Assembly (NCBI RefSeq): GCF_049701175.1
Contig: NZ_JBNATW010000017.1
Location: 1 to 51,398 of the forward strand
DNA: 51,398 bases
Origin: Thermovenabulum sp049701175
Lineage (GTDB): Bacteria > Bacillota > Thermosediminibacteria > Thermosediminibacterales > Thermosediminibacteraceae
Direction: 5' to 3'
The notes under the pieces were generated by a model. It was not told the DNA's origin. It ran no database searches and saw nothing but the letters and a program-made list of their open reading frames with translations. Numbering within the stretch: the stretch's first letter is position 1; each line of letters begins with the position of its first letter. Of this stretch, positions 17,865 to 25,597 are shown piece after piece. The translations under genes and the position numbers were made by a program.

Positions 17865-19772
17865 TCACTGCTTATTTTTTACTTTTTCCTTAATCTCATT
17901 TATAAACCTTTCAATTGTATAGCTTCCAAGATCTCCCTTTTCTCTGCTCCGTAAAGATATGGTATTGTTTGCCTCTTCTTTTTCACCAACTATTACCATA
18001 TAGGGTATTTTTTGAAGCTGTGCTTCCCTAATTTTATACCCTATTTTTTCATTTCTTTCATCCAATTCTACCCTAATATCATGTTCTTCGAGTATTTCCT
18101 TAATCCGGTTTGCATAACCCATAAACTTTTCGCTGATAGGCAGTATCCTAACCTGCACGGGAGAAAGCCAAACAGGAAATGCTCCTGCAAAATGCTCTAT
18201 CAAAATACCAATAAATCTTTCTATACTTCCAAAAACAACACGGTGAATCATTACAGGCCTATGCTTTTCTCCATCAGGCCCAATATAAGTAAGGTCGAAG
18301 CGCTCTGGCATCATGAAGTCAAGCTGTATGGTGCCACACTGCCATGTTCTTCCAATGCTGTCTTTCAGGTGGAAATCAATTTTTGGTCCATAAAATGCTC
18401 CATCGCCTTCATTGATCTTATAAAAAAGTCCCTTCTTGTCTAAAGCACCTTTCAAAGCATTCGTAGCCTTTTCCCAAAGTTCATCCGGGCCCATTGAATT
18501 TTCCGGCCTCGTAGAAAGTTCTACATGGTAGTCAAAACCAAAGACTTTATAAAAATAATCTACAAGGTCTATTACACCTAAAATCTCCTCTTCAATTTGA
18601 GAAGGCATCATGAAAATATGGGCATCATCTTGAGTAAAACACCTTACCCTTAAAAGCCCGTGAAGTACACCTGACAATTCATGGCGGTGAACAAGACCAA
18701 GTTCCGCAAGCCTTAAGGGCAGCTCCTTGTAGCTGTGAACGTCAGTTTTATAAAGAAGCATACCTCCCGGGCAGTTCATGGGTTTTATAGCGTAATCCTT
18801 CTCATCAATCTTTGTAAAATACATATTTTCCTTATAGTGATCCCAGTGTCCAGACCTTCTCCATAGTTCTTCGTTTAAAATTATCGGGGTTTTTATTTCC
18901 TGATACCCTCTTTTTTTGTGTTCCTTTCTCCAAAAATCAATCAATAGATTCCATAATATCATACCCTTTGGATGAAAGAAGGGGAAACCGGGCCCTTCTT
19001 CGTGTAGGCTGAATATACCCAATTCCCTTCCTAACTTCCTGTGGTCTCTTTTTTTAGCTTCTTCAATCCTCATAAGGTATCCTTCCAATTGTTTGTTCTC
19101 AGGGAAGGATGTTCCATATATCCTCTGAAGCATCTTATTTTTTTCATCGCCCTTCCAATATGCACCAGCAAGGCTCGTCAATTTGAAGGCTTTTATATAT
19201 CCCGTAGAGGGCAAATGGGGACCTGCACAAAGATCAATAAACTCTCCTTGTTTATAAAAACTTATAGTAGCATCCTCAGGTAAATTTTCTAATAACTCCA
19301 TCTTATAAGGCTCATCCAACTTTTTAAGTAGAGCCATACCTTCTTCTTTTGAGACTTCAAACCTTTCAATGGGCAAATCCTCTTCAATTATCTTCTTCAT
19401 CTCCTTTTCTATTTTTTCAAAATCATCGGTAGAAAAACTTTCCTCTCTATCAAAATCGTAGTAAAATCCTTCTTCAATTGCTGGTCCAATTGCAAGTTTT
19501 GTTTGAGGAAACAATCTTTTAACTGCTTGGGCTAAGACGTGTGCGGTAGAGTGCCTAAATGCTTTTTTCCCCTCCTCATCGTCAAAAGTTAAAATTTTAA
19601 CCTCTGAATCCTGATTTAACTTAGTTTTTAAGTCCACTATAATTCCGTTAACTTCTGCTACCAAAGCAACCTTTTTCTTATCAGGGAGATATGTTTTTAA
19701 AAAATCCAAAATGCTCGTTCCTTTTTCAACCTCTATTTCGATTCCTTCCACCTTTACTTTTATAAATTCCAT
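17865..19772 (-). CDS. thrS: Threonyl-tRNA synthetase
   Basis: This class II synthetase of 635 residues charges tRNA-Thr. It has an N-terminal TGS domain (1-62), the second additional editing domain with HSTAHVLAQAVKRLFP near residue 74, and the catalytic core with the zinc-binding MNCPGGML and motif 2 RLAELGLVHRHELSG. Motif 3 includes VFGSIERFIGILIEHFAG, and a C-terminal anticodon-binding domain follows (WLSPVQVRILPI). The ATG at 19772 has AAAGGAGAGGG upstream. It is alone in its transcription unit, with a T-box leader, so its expression should rise when uncharged tRNA-Thr accumulates. Confidence 0.97.
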   Translation of the reverse strand: MEFIKVKVEGIEIEVEKGTSILDFLKTYLPDKKKVALVAEVNGIIVDLKTKLNQDSEVKILTFDDEEGKKAFRHSTAHVLAQAVKRLFPQTKLAIGPAIEEGFYYDFDREESFSTDDFEKIEKEMKKIIEEDLPIERFEVSKEEGMALLKKLDEPYKMELLENLPEDATISFYKQGEFIDLCAGPHLPSTGYIKAFKLTSLAGAYWKGDEKNKMLQRIYGTSFPENKQLEGYLMRIEEAKKRDHRKLGRELGIFSLHEEGPGFPFFHPKGMILWNLLIDFWRKEHKKRGYQEIKTPIILNEELWRRSGHWDHYKENMYFTKIDEKDYAIKPMNCPGGMLLYKTDVHSYKELPLRLAELGLVHRHELSGVLHGLLRVRCFTQDDAHIFMMPSQIEEEILGVIDLVDYFYKVFGFDYHVELSTRPENSMGPDELWEKATNALKGALDKKGLFYKINEGDGAFYGPKIDFHLKDSIGRTWQCGTIQLDFMMPERFDLTYIGPDGEKHRPVMIHRVVFGSIERFIGILIEHFAGAFPVWLSPVQVRILPISEKFMGYANRIKEILEEHDIRVELDERNEKIGYKIREAQLQKIPYMVIVGEKEEANNTISLRSREKGDLGSYTIERFINEIKEKVKNKQ

Positions 19773-19825
19773 ATTCCTACCCTCTCCTTTTAATTTTAAC
19801 TTATACTATTTCAATTTAAACTATT

Positions 19826-20035
19826 AAAAAAACCTCCCGTCCCCTGAAGGGACGAGAGGTTTCCTCCCGTGGTTCCACCCTAATTTTACTTTTTCGCTTT
19901 AAGGGGCTCTCCCCAAAGGCTCGGAGGTGGTCTTCAGCTTGCTATTCTCAGGGCTTTTTCACCATTCCGCCCCTCTCTTGGAGAAATCACAAGCCTACTC
20001 TTCTCCTCATTGCCCTATTTTTCAGTTTTAATTAT
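19826..20035 (-). promoter_or_regulatory. T-box leader (Thr) of thrS with intrinsic terminator
   Basis: The antiterminator core AGGGTGGAACCACGG lies at 19881-19867. The competing terminator at 19862-19833 ends in a T run at 19832-19826. In stem I the loop-E pairing AGTA/GAA brackets a candidate specifier codon ACC (Thr) at 19931-19929, matching the downstream gene. Uncharged tRNA-Thr should stabilise the antiterminator and permit thrS transcription. Confidence 0.93.
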
Positions 20036-20063
20036 ATAATAATTCATAACAAAAAAATGTCAA
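20036..20063 (-). promoter_or_regulatory. Sigma-A promoter of the thrS T-box transcript
   Basis: On the minus strand TTGACA (20063-20058), a 16-base spacer and TATTAT (20041-20036) give a good promoter placed just upstream of the T-box stem I. It lies just after the DUF445 stop. Confidence 0.75.
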
Positions 20064-20070
20064 GGGCAAA

Positions 20071-20679
20071 TTACATTTTTAAAAAATATGATACCAAAGC
20101 TTGTATAAAGCCAATAAAAAAGCCTATTATACCGCCCAAAATCTCTATCTGCCTTAATTCCCTTTTTGAAAGTTGTATTATCAAATTTTCTAATTTTACA
20201 ATATCAAAAGAATTTATTTTTTCTTCAACTATTTTACCTATTTTTATTTCTTCCCTGGCTTTATTCATTAAATCCCTTTTTAATTCATCAATTAATGGAA
20301 GGCCATAGTAATCAATGGCCTCATTAAAAAAATTTGAAACCATTTTTTTGGGAATAAATAACGGTAACTTTTCAATTATACGTTCGTTAATAATAAATTT
20401 TATTTTTTCAAGGATTTCATACTTTAAGGAACTATTTGACAATATCTTGGCAACTTCTTCAAAGGATAAAATTTCACTTTCTAAAGCATTTCCAATATTT
20501 TTTGCTATTTCATACCTTCTTTTAGGGATAATTCCCTGAAATTTCAATCCAAAAATATTCAAAGGCTCTATAGGCCAAAAAATAAGTTTTATAGCCAGTA
20601 TGTTAGTTATCCAGCCTATAAATCCTCCTATAATGGGCATAGCCAACAAAAAAAAATAAATTTTCAATATAATCACCAT
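20071..20679 (-). CDS. DUF445 family membrane protein
   Basis: This 202-residue protein has an N-terminal hydrophobic segment with GGFIGWITNILAIKLIFWP, the DUF445 hallmark, then PLNIFGLKFQGIIPKRR. A long helical cytosolic middle follows, and a C-terminal membrane segment (IEILGGIIGFFIGFIQALV). Family members (YheB-like) occur in spore formers, but no biochemical function is established. Three bases separate it from the ytxC-like gene, so the two are probably co-transcribed. The start is uncertain: ATG at 20679 has a weak site, and a TTG 12 bases further in is preceded by GGTGAT. Confidence 0.85.
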   Translation of the reverse strand: MVIILKIYFFLLAMPIIGGFIGWITNILAIKLIFWPIEPLNIFGLKFQGIIPKRRYEIAKNIGNALESEILSFEEVAKILSNSSLKYEILEKIKFIINERIIEKLPLFIPKKMVSNFFNEAIDYYGLPLIDELKRDLMNKAREEIKIGKIVEEKINSFDIVKLENLIIQLSKRELRQIEILGGIIGFFIGFIQALVSYFLKM

Positions 20680-20682
20680 GCC

Positions 20683-21558
20683 TTATTTTTTGGGTTTAAC
20701 TTTACTGCAAAGTATGCAGTTTTCACATATTGTAACCCTTTCTTCGAAAATATTCAAAATAGCATCGAAAACATCCTTTTTCCCTTCCGATATTTCTCCA
20801 TGGATGACTATTTTTTTGGGAGAAAGGTTTATCAGCAAGCTTATTAAAATATCATCTTTGCTTAATATTCCGTTTTGTTCTAACAATTTTTCAATCTCTG
20901 CATCCTTGATATCTTTCAAATCCGCATCAAGCAGCAAAATTTCTTTACCTTTAAAAAATAAATTTACAACTTCCTTCTTAGGCTCAAGATTTTTTACAAA
21001 AAACTTTAATAATGTTATAAAGTCTTTATATTCTTTTTCTATCAAAAGTTCATCAACAGCCTTATCAACAGCATCTTCAATTACCTCGATATAACTTTTT
21101 AGCCTGAAATTGATAAAACCTTCGATTATCAATACTTCGCTGTCCTCTATAAATTCCCTTACCTTTTGCTTTATTTTTTCTTTTCTTTCGAAGTAATCGG
21201 GTATCATCAATGTTTGTTCTTTTTTTTCCGATAATATTTTGACAGCAATCTCATAGGTGCGCACCCTATCCTCAGGTTTTAAATAGAAATGAAATTTATT
21301 AAGTATTTCGTAAATAACCTTTGGCTCCCAAAAGTCTATAATAATTTCGCTTATTACTTCAGATAATTTATTTTTTATAAAAATTTTCCCTTCCTCATTA
21401 TTAAACTCATAATACAATTTATAAAAACTTAACGATTCTTTCTCTTCTTTTATTAAAAAAATATTTATGTCATATTTTTTTAATTCTTCAATAAGACAAT
21501 TTATTTCATTTTCAATAAAATATAAGTTATGAAATGTTCCTATAGAGAAACATTTCAT
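20683..21558 (-). CDS. ytxC: YtxC-like sporulation protein
   Basis: This 291-residue protein resembles the YtxC family, named as sporulation proteins in Bacillus but without a defined activity. It is largely helical and charged. A conserved central block runs YFERKEKIKQKVREFI, then LIIEGFINFRLKSYIEVIED, and the C-terminus has a CxxCxxC cluster (CENCILC) that could bind metal. I chose ATG at 21558, eight bases after GGGAG; a GTG three codons earlier overlaps that site. It lies downstream of the tRNA cluster and is followed by a DUF445 gene. Family assignment is by overall pattern. Confidence 0.78.
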   Translation of the reverse strand: MKCFSIGTFHNLYFIENEINCLIEELKKYDINIFLIKEEKESLSFYKLYYEFNNEEGKIFIKNKLSEVISEIIIDFWEPKVIYEILNKFHFYLKPEDRVRTYEIAVKILSEKKEQTLMIPDYFERKEKIKQKVREFIEDSEVLIIEGFINFRLKSYIEVIEDAVDKAVDELLIEKEYKDFITLLKFFVKNLEPKKEVVNLFFKGKEILLLDADLKDIKDAEIEKLLEQNGILSKDDILISLLINLSPKKIVIHGEISEGKKDVFDAILNIFEERVTICENCILCSKVKPKK

Positions 21559-21666
21559 TGTAACCACTCCCTTCCCTCTTTACTATTATATTTCAAGCCT
21601 ACAGAGCATATACGACAAAAGAAAGGGAGTGATTCCTTAAAAAGGTAATTATTTATATAAAAAAAA

Positions 21667-21741
21667 TGGTGGGCGCTGTAAGGATTGAACTTACGACCCC
21701 TTCCGCGTCAAGGAAGTGCTCTCCCACTGAGCTAAGCGCCC
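21667..21741 (-). tRNA. tRNA-Val (anticodon GAC)
   Basis: The 75-base cloverleaf has acceptor arms GGGCGCT and AGCGCCC, anticodon loop TTGACGC with anticodon GAC, a T arm with GTTCAATCC, and CCA encoded at the 3' end. It is the last gene of the seven-tRNA cluster. Confidence 0.93.
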
Positions 21742-21746
21742 ACAAC

Positions 21747-21835
21747 TGGTGCCGGGGACCGGAATCGAACCGGTATGGGTATTTCTACCCGCAGGATTTT
21801 AAGTCCTGTGCGTCTGCCTGTTCCGCCACCCCGGC
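21747..21835 (-). tRNA. tRNA-Leu (anticodon TAA)
   Basis: The 89-base gene has acceptor arms GCCGGGG and CCCCGGC, anticodon loop CTTAAAA with anticodon TAA, a long variable arm typical of Leu, T loop GTTCGATTC and encoded CCA. Confidence 0.95.
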
Positions 21836-21847
21836 TAAATTTAATTT

Positions 21848-21922
<75 letters not shown>

Positions 21923-21935
21923 TTAAATAAAAAAA

Positions 21936-22010
21936 TGGAGCGGAAGACGGGATTTGAACCCGCGACCCTCGCCTTGGCAAGGCGATGCTCTACCCCTGAG
22001 CCACTTCCGC
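21936..22010 (-). tRNA. tRNA-Gly (anticodon GCC)
   Basis: Acceptor arms are GCGGAAG and CTTCCGC, the anticodon loop is TTGCCAA with anticodon GCC, and the T loop GTTCAAATC and CCA are encoded. Confidence 0.95.
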
Positions 22011-22017
22011 GTAGAAA

Positions 22018-22093
<76 letters not shown>

Positions 22094-22102
22094 TCAAAAA
22101 TA

Positions 22103-22180
22103 TGGCGACCCAGAAGGGGCTCGAACCCTCGACCTCCAGCGTGACAGGCTGGCGTTCTAAACCAACTGAACTACTGGGCC
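22103..22180 (-). tRNA. tRNA-Asp (anticodon GTC)
   Basis: Acceptor arms are GGCCCAG and CTGGGTC, the anticodon loop is CTGTCAC with anticodon GTC, and the discriminator G and CCA are encoded. Confidence 0.95.
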
Positions 22181-22186
22181 GCGTTA

Positions 22187-22262
22187 TGGTGGGCGAAACA
22201 GGGCTCGAACCTGTGACCCCATGCTTGTAAGGCATGTGCTCTCCCAGCTGAGCTATCCGCCC
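22187..22262 (-). tRNA. tRNA-Val (anticodon TAC)
   Basis: Acceptor arms are GGGCGGA and TTCGCCC, the anticodon loop is CTTACAA with anticodon TAC, and CCA is encoded. It is the first gene of the cluster Val-Asp-Phe-Gly-Cys-Leu-Val. A strong promoter begins 15 bases upstream. Confidence 0.95.
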
Positions 22263-22276
22263 GCGAGACAATTCTT

Positions 22277-22305
22277 AGTATACCTGATAAGCTTTATTGT
22301 GTCAA
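22277..22305 (-). promoter_or_regulatory. Sigma-A promoter of the tRNA cluster
   Basis: On the minus strand TTGACA (22305-22300), a 17-base spacer and TATACT (22282-22277) are near consensus, as expected for stable RNA. A perfect 15-bp palindrome TGCGTAAATTACGCA (22315-22329) lies 9 bases upstream of the -35. Confidence 0.9.
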
Positions 22306-22395
22306 AATCAAATTTGCGTAAATTACGCACAATATCCCTTCTTTTTTTTATTTTTCTCTCTTTTTTTCTTTTTTTCTAGTTATTATATTAATAAT

Positions 22396-22635
22396 TTATT
22401 TTTCATTTTTATTTTCGGTTTTTATTTTCCCATCCTTTTCATCCATTACTTTTTCCGCAAGGTTAATCATCTTTTTTACCATATTACCTCCAATTTTCCC
22501 TACTTCTCTGGTTGTCATGTTTTCATAACCCCGTCTTTTTACATCATCATCTAAATTCAGTTCCTTTGCTACTTCTTCCTTTAAGCTTTCCAATTCATCT
22601 TTAGATTTTGGGTTTACCGGTTTTTTTCTTGCCAT
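22396..22635 (-). CDS. Alpha/beta-type small acid-soluble spore protein
   Basis: This 79-residue protein carries the SASP signature: LKEEVAKELNL in the first half, containing the site recognised by the germination protease, and MTTREVGKIGGNMVKKMI in the second. Such proteins coat and protect spore DNA in the forespore core. I chose the ATG at 22635 (MARKK), seven bases after GGAGG; an adjacent ATG at 22638 is also possible. It has a longer charged C-terminal tail than usual (DEKDGKIKTENKNEK). It is the clearest evidence that the organism forms endospores. A forespore-type promoter match lies upstream. Confidence 0.93.
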   Translation of the reverse strand: MARKKPVNPKSKDELESLKEEVAKELNLDDDVKRRGYENMTTREVGKIGGNMVKKMINLAEKVMDEKDGKIKTENKNEK

Positions 22636-22661
22636 CATAAAACCTCCAAAATATTTTTTCT

Positions 22662-22690
22662 TATTATCCCCAGAGAACACAAACTTATTC
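22662..22690 (-). promoter_or_regulatory. Candidate sigma-G/sigma-F promoter of the SASP gene
   Basis: On the minus strand GAATA (22690-22686), a 17-base spacer and GATAATA (22668-22662) resemble the forespore consensus GHATR-N17/18-CATNHTA, with one mismatch in the -10. It overlaps the hisC stop region, giving the spore gene its own switch. Confidence 0.5.
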
Positions 22691-23776
22691 GTTTTGCCTT
22701 TCTAAAATCTCTTTTAATGCCTTTAAAAATTTCTCATTATCTTCTCTTTTGCCAACAGAAACCCTTAGAGAGTATTTTAAAACATCTTCATCATAAATTC
22801 TGACTAATATACCTTTATTTTTAAGCTCCTCAAAAACCTTTTTAGCTTCAATATTAAGTTCGAGCAAAATAAAATTGGTTGAGGTAGAATAGAGCTTAAT
22901 ATTTTCTATCTTTTTTAACTCATTTAACAACCTTTCCCTTTCTTTAATAATTTCCTCTGCTTTAATCAAAAAACTTTCCCTGCGCTTTAATATCTCAGCA
23001 GCAGCAATTTGAGAAAACAGGTTCACATTGAAAGGTAACTTAACCCTATAGAGTTCCCTAATTACATCCTTGTTTCCTAATGCATAACCTACTCTTAATC
23101 CCGCAATGGAAAATATTTTTGACATAGTTCTAATAATTATAAGGTTTTCATACTTAGAAATTAAGTCTTTATATGTCCTTTTACCAAATTCAAAATATGC
23201 TTCATCAATGCATATAATACCCTTAAAATTTTTTATTATTTCCATAACAGCCTTATCATCTAAATAATCACCAGTAGGATTGTTTGGGAGGCACATAAAC
23301 ATTACCTGTTTAGTATCTTCCTTTATCTTGGGTAAAACCCTCTCTAAATCTATCTCAAACTTATAAAAATCCCCAATTTTTATTTTTTTCAAAGGAATTT
23401 TTATTACATTAGCACCAGAAATTTTAGCAAAGGCTTCATAGCTGGGAAACGTAGGCGCAAAAATAATTACTTCACTTCCAGGCCCGGCAAAAGCAAAATT
23501 TACATCCGCAATTATCTCATCGGCTCCGTTTCCGACAAAAATCTGCTCTTTATCAATATTACAGTATTCTGCTAACAAGTTTCTAAGCTCGGTACAACTA
23601 GGATCATTGTATAAATTAAAGTTTTTATATTTTACCTTTTTGAAGATTTCTTCTTTTATCTCCTCAGGAACATCAAAAAAGGATTCATTGGCATTAAGTT
23701 TTATTAAATAATCAGGTCTTTCTTCAAAAAAGGGTTCAATCTCGTATATTTCTTTTCTTAAATATTTAGTATCCAA
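22685..23776 (-). CDS. hisC: Histidinol-phosphate aminotransferase family protein (class I/II PLP enzyme)
   Basis: This 363-residue PLP-dependent aminotransferase has the HisC-type substrate motif IKLNANES, then VGNGADEII, LPNNPTG, IDEAYFEF and the PLP lysine in RTMSKIFSIAGLRVGYA. Its usual role is step seven of histidine synthesis, converting imidazole acetol phosphate with glutamate. It stands alone, without other his genes nearby, so it could instead serve aromatic amino acids. The adjacent cobalamin genes raise threonine-phosphate decarboxylase (CobD), but the N-terminal motif fits HisC better. The start is TTG after AAGGAGG. A sigma-A promoter lies upstream. Confidence 0.82.
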   Translation of the reverse strand: MDTKYLRKEIYEIEPFFEERPDYLIKLNANESFFDVPEEIKEEIFKKVKYKNFNLYNDPSCTELRNLLAEYCNIDKEQIFVGNGADEIIADVNFAFAGPGSEVIIFAPTFPSYEAFAKISGANVIKIPLKKIKIGDFYKFEIDLERVLPKIKEDTKQVMFMCLPNNPTGDYLDDKAVMEIIKNFKGIICIDEAYFEFGKRTYKDLISKYENLIIIRTMSKIFSIAGLRVGYALGNKDVIRELYRVKLPFNVNLFSQIAAAEILKRRESFLIKAEEIIKERERLLNELKKIENIKLYSTSTNFILLELNIEAKKVFEELKNKGILVRIYDEDVLKYSLRVSVGKREDNEKFLKALKEILERQNE

Positions 23777-23823
23777 TTGTATTTCCTCCTTATTTTGTAT
23801 ATTTATACATCTGTTTTTGCGTT

Positions 23824-23853
23824 ACTATATCATATAAAATGATTATAAGTCAA
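23824..23853 (-). promoter_or_regulatory. Sigma-A promoter of hisC
   Basis: On the minus strand TTGACT (23853-23848), an 18-base spacer and TATAGT (23829-23824), with TG in the extended -10 position, lie about 50 bases before the TTG start. Confidence 0.7.
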
Positions 23854-23907
23854 TACTAATTAAAGATAAATAAAGATATAATTTTTCTTTATTACATTTA
23901 ATATCTT

Positions 23908-23916
23908 TGATATAAT
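23908..23916 (+). promoter_or_regulatory. Extended -10 promoter of the NifU-domain gene
   Basis: TGATATAAT is a perfect extended -10 element 40 bases before the TTG start. No good -35 is present at 17 bases. Confidence 0.65.
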
Positions 23917-23955
23917 AAATTGGAAAACTTTAATAAATGAAGGGAAGGGATTTCA

Positions 23956-24180
23956 TTGAAAGAAAAGATCCAAGAAGTATTAAATAAAATTCGCCCATCA
24001 CTGCAGGCTGATGGTGGAGATGTAGAATTGGTTGATGTTGATGAAAAGGAAGGAATAGTTAAAGTTAGGCTCACAGGCAGTTGTTTTGGATGTCCTTTTT
24101 CTACAATGACATTAAAAAATGGCATTGAGCAGATTTTAAAAGAGGAAGTACCTGAAGTAAAAGAAGTTAAAGCAGTATAA
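23956..24180 (+). CDS. NifU C-terminal-domain iron-sulfur scaffold protein (Nfu type)
   Basis: This 74-residue protein is a stand-alone NifU C-terminal domain. It opens with the typical IRPSLQADGGDVELVDVDE and carries the cluster-binding CxxC as GSCFGCPFSTMTLK. Such Nfu proteins bind a [4Fe-4S] or [2Fe-2S] cluster between two subunits and pass it to apoproteins. The start is TTG at 23956 with GGAAGGGA just upstream. It is one of three plus-strand genes, is monocistronic and ends in a bidirectional terminator. Its length is right for the single-domain form. Confidence 0.93.
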   Translation: MKEKIQEVLNKIRPSLQADGGDVELVDVDEKEGIVKVRLTGSCFGCPFSTMTLKNGIEQILKEEVPEVKEVKAV

Positions 24181-24185
24181 TTTAT

Positions 24186-24210
24186 AGGAGTACGGTTAAG
24201 CCGTACTCCT
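24186..24210. terminator. Bidirectional terminator between nfu and cobC
   Basis: AGGAGTACGG and CCGTACTCCT form a near-perfect stem with a short TTAAG loop. TTATTTT follows on the plus strand and AT-rich sequence on the minus strand. It closes both convergent units. Confidence 0.85.
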
Positions 24211-24833
24211 TATTTTAAATGACACGTATCATTTATTTTTACAATATAAGCTATATCCTTCAACTCTCCAAAACCATCAGCAAATATTTCCGTAACAGAA
24301 GCATTCCCTATTTTTAATTTAAAAAATACTGCTGTATTAATTTCTAAAATAGCAGAAATAAATGCTTTTATTGGTCCCCCGTGGGTCACCAAAATTATAT
24401 TTTCGTCCTCATTATACGTTTTTAAAATATCATAAAATACAGAAGTAATTCTACTAATAAGGTCAGCAAGGCTTTCTCCTTCAGGTGGTTTTAAATAAAA
24501 AGGATTCTTCAACCAATTTATATATTCATCTCCTACTTCCCCTACCAATTCCTCGTAGGTTTTACCTTCCCATTTTCCAAAGCAAAGTTCCCGCAAATTA
24601 GGTGTTTTTATAATCGTTTTATTATGAAAAATGTTTATAATTCTTGCTGTCTCGTAAGCCCTACTAAGATCGCTTGAAAATATCGCAGAAATGTTTTCCC
24701 GACTAAATCTTTTTGCAAGTTTTAAAGCCTGTATTCTCCCAACATCACTCAGAGGTATGTCCAGCTGTCCTTGATATCTCGATTCTTTGTTCCACAAGGT
24801 TTCACCATGTCTAACTAAAAATATCCTCGGCAT
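24210..24833 (-). CDS. cobC: Histidine phosphatase family, probable alpha-ribazole phosphatase
   Basis: This 207-residue enzyme has the phosphohistidine motif LVRHGETLWN, a second FSSDLSRAYETA, the acidic PEGESLADL region and the second catalytic His in LVTHGGPIKA. Within a cobalamin operon the likely role is dephosphorylating alpha-ribazole 5'-phosphate or adenosylcobalamin 5'-phosphate. From sequence alone a generic phosphoglycerate-mutase-like phosphatase is possible; context decides. I chose ATG at 24833, after GGGTGA; a GTG three codons earlier lacks its own site. It is the last gene of the operon. Confidence 0.87.
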   Translation of the reverse strand: MPRIFLVRHGETLWNKESRYQGQLDIPLSDVGRIQALKLAKRFSRENISAIFSSDLSRAYETARIINIFHNKTIIKTPNLRELCFGKWEGKTYEELVGEVGDEYINWLKNPFYLKPPEGESLADLISRITSVFYDILKTYNEDENIILVTHGGPIKAFISAILEINTAVFFKLKIGNASVTEIFADGFGELKDIAYIVKINDTCHLK

Positions 24834-24857
24834 TTTACTCACCCATTCAAAAAAATC

Positions 24858-25586
24858 TTAAAATAGTAATTCTATTAAAACTAAGCATGCTATCTCTCCA
24901 AATTCGTTCAATGCCCCAAAAGTGTCTCCCGTCATACCCTTTAAGTTTTTTACTATGTATAAAGCAAAAATATACCCTAAAAAAAGTAATATTATAGAAA
25001 AATATAAAGCTTTTAATTTTAATACAATAATAAAGAGGATAATCGAGATAACCGTCGATATCAAAAACCTTACTTTCCCTTTACCGCAGTTAAAAGCCTT
25101 GCCCAGTCCTTTTTCTCTAGCATAAGGGAAAAATACTATACCAAAACTCATCAGCCATCTTCCTGTGACTGGGACTAAAATTAAAAAGACAGGATTTTCC
25201 TTTAAAATTGATAATATTCCGCAAAATTTTAACAAAACATCAAAAATAATACCCATTACTCCAAAAGCACCTAACCTGCTGTCCTTCATTATCTCTAATT
25301 TTTTTTCTTTTTCCTTTCCGCTAAAAATTCCGTCACAGGTATCTGCCAGCCCATCCATGTGCATTCCGCCTGTTATTAATGTTTCAACTGTAAGAAGAAT
25401 AGAAGTAAGAAAAAAAATATCCATATATCTATTAAGTATAAAAAAAATAACGTATAAAACACTCCCAATAAGTGCGCCAATTAAAGGGAAAAAGGAAACC
25501 GAGAATTGTAAATCTCTTTCCGATATATCTTTTTTTAGAAATTGCGGAAACCGAGTCAAAAAAACAAGGGCTGTATAAAGAGGCAA
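24858..25586 (-). CDS. cobS: Adenosylcobinamide-GDP ribazoletransferase (cobalamin synthase)
   Basis: CobS joins adenosylcobinamide-GDP with alpha-ribazole or its phosphate to finish the cobalamin nucleotide loop, at the membrane. The roughly 240-residue protein has several membrane segments and the family motifs ALVFLTRFP at the start, MHMDGLADTCDGIFSGKEKE in the first loop and KDSRLGAFGVMGI. The start is uncertain: a TTG at 25586 is five bases after GGGGTGG, while a GTG at 25595 overlaps that site. Two to eleven bases separate it from cobU, so they are coupled. Confidence 0.94.
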   Translation of the reverse strand: MPLYTALVFLTRFPQFLKKDISERDLQFSVSFFPLIGALIGSVLYVIFFILNRYMDIFFLTSILLTVETLITGGMHMDGLADTCDGIFSGKEKEKKLEIMKDSRLGAFGVMGIIFDVLLKFCGILSILKENPVFLILVPVTGRWLMSFGIVFFPYAREKGLGKAFNCGKGKVRFLISTVISIILFIIVLKLKALYFSIILLFLGYIFALYIVKNLKGMTGDTFGALNEFGEIACLVLIELLF

Positions 25587-25597
25587 TAAAACCACCC

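Noticed and set aside
22685..23776. hisC as CobD (threonine-phosphate decarboxylase) of the nearby cobalamin operon
   Set aside because: The N-terminal motif IKLNANES is HisC-like, the gene has its own promoter, and the plus-strand nfu gene separates it from the cobalamin genes.
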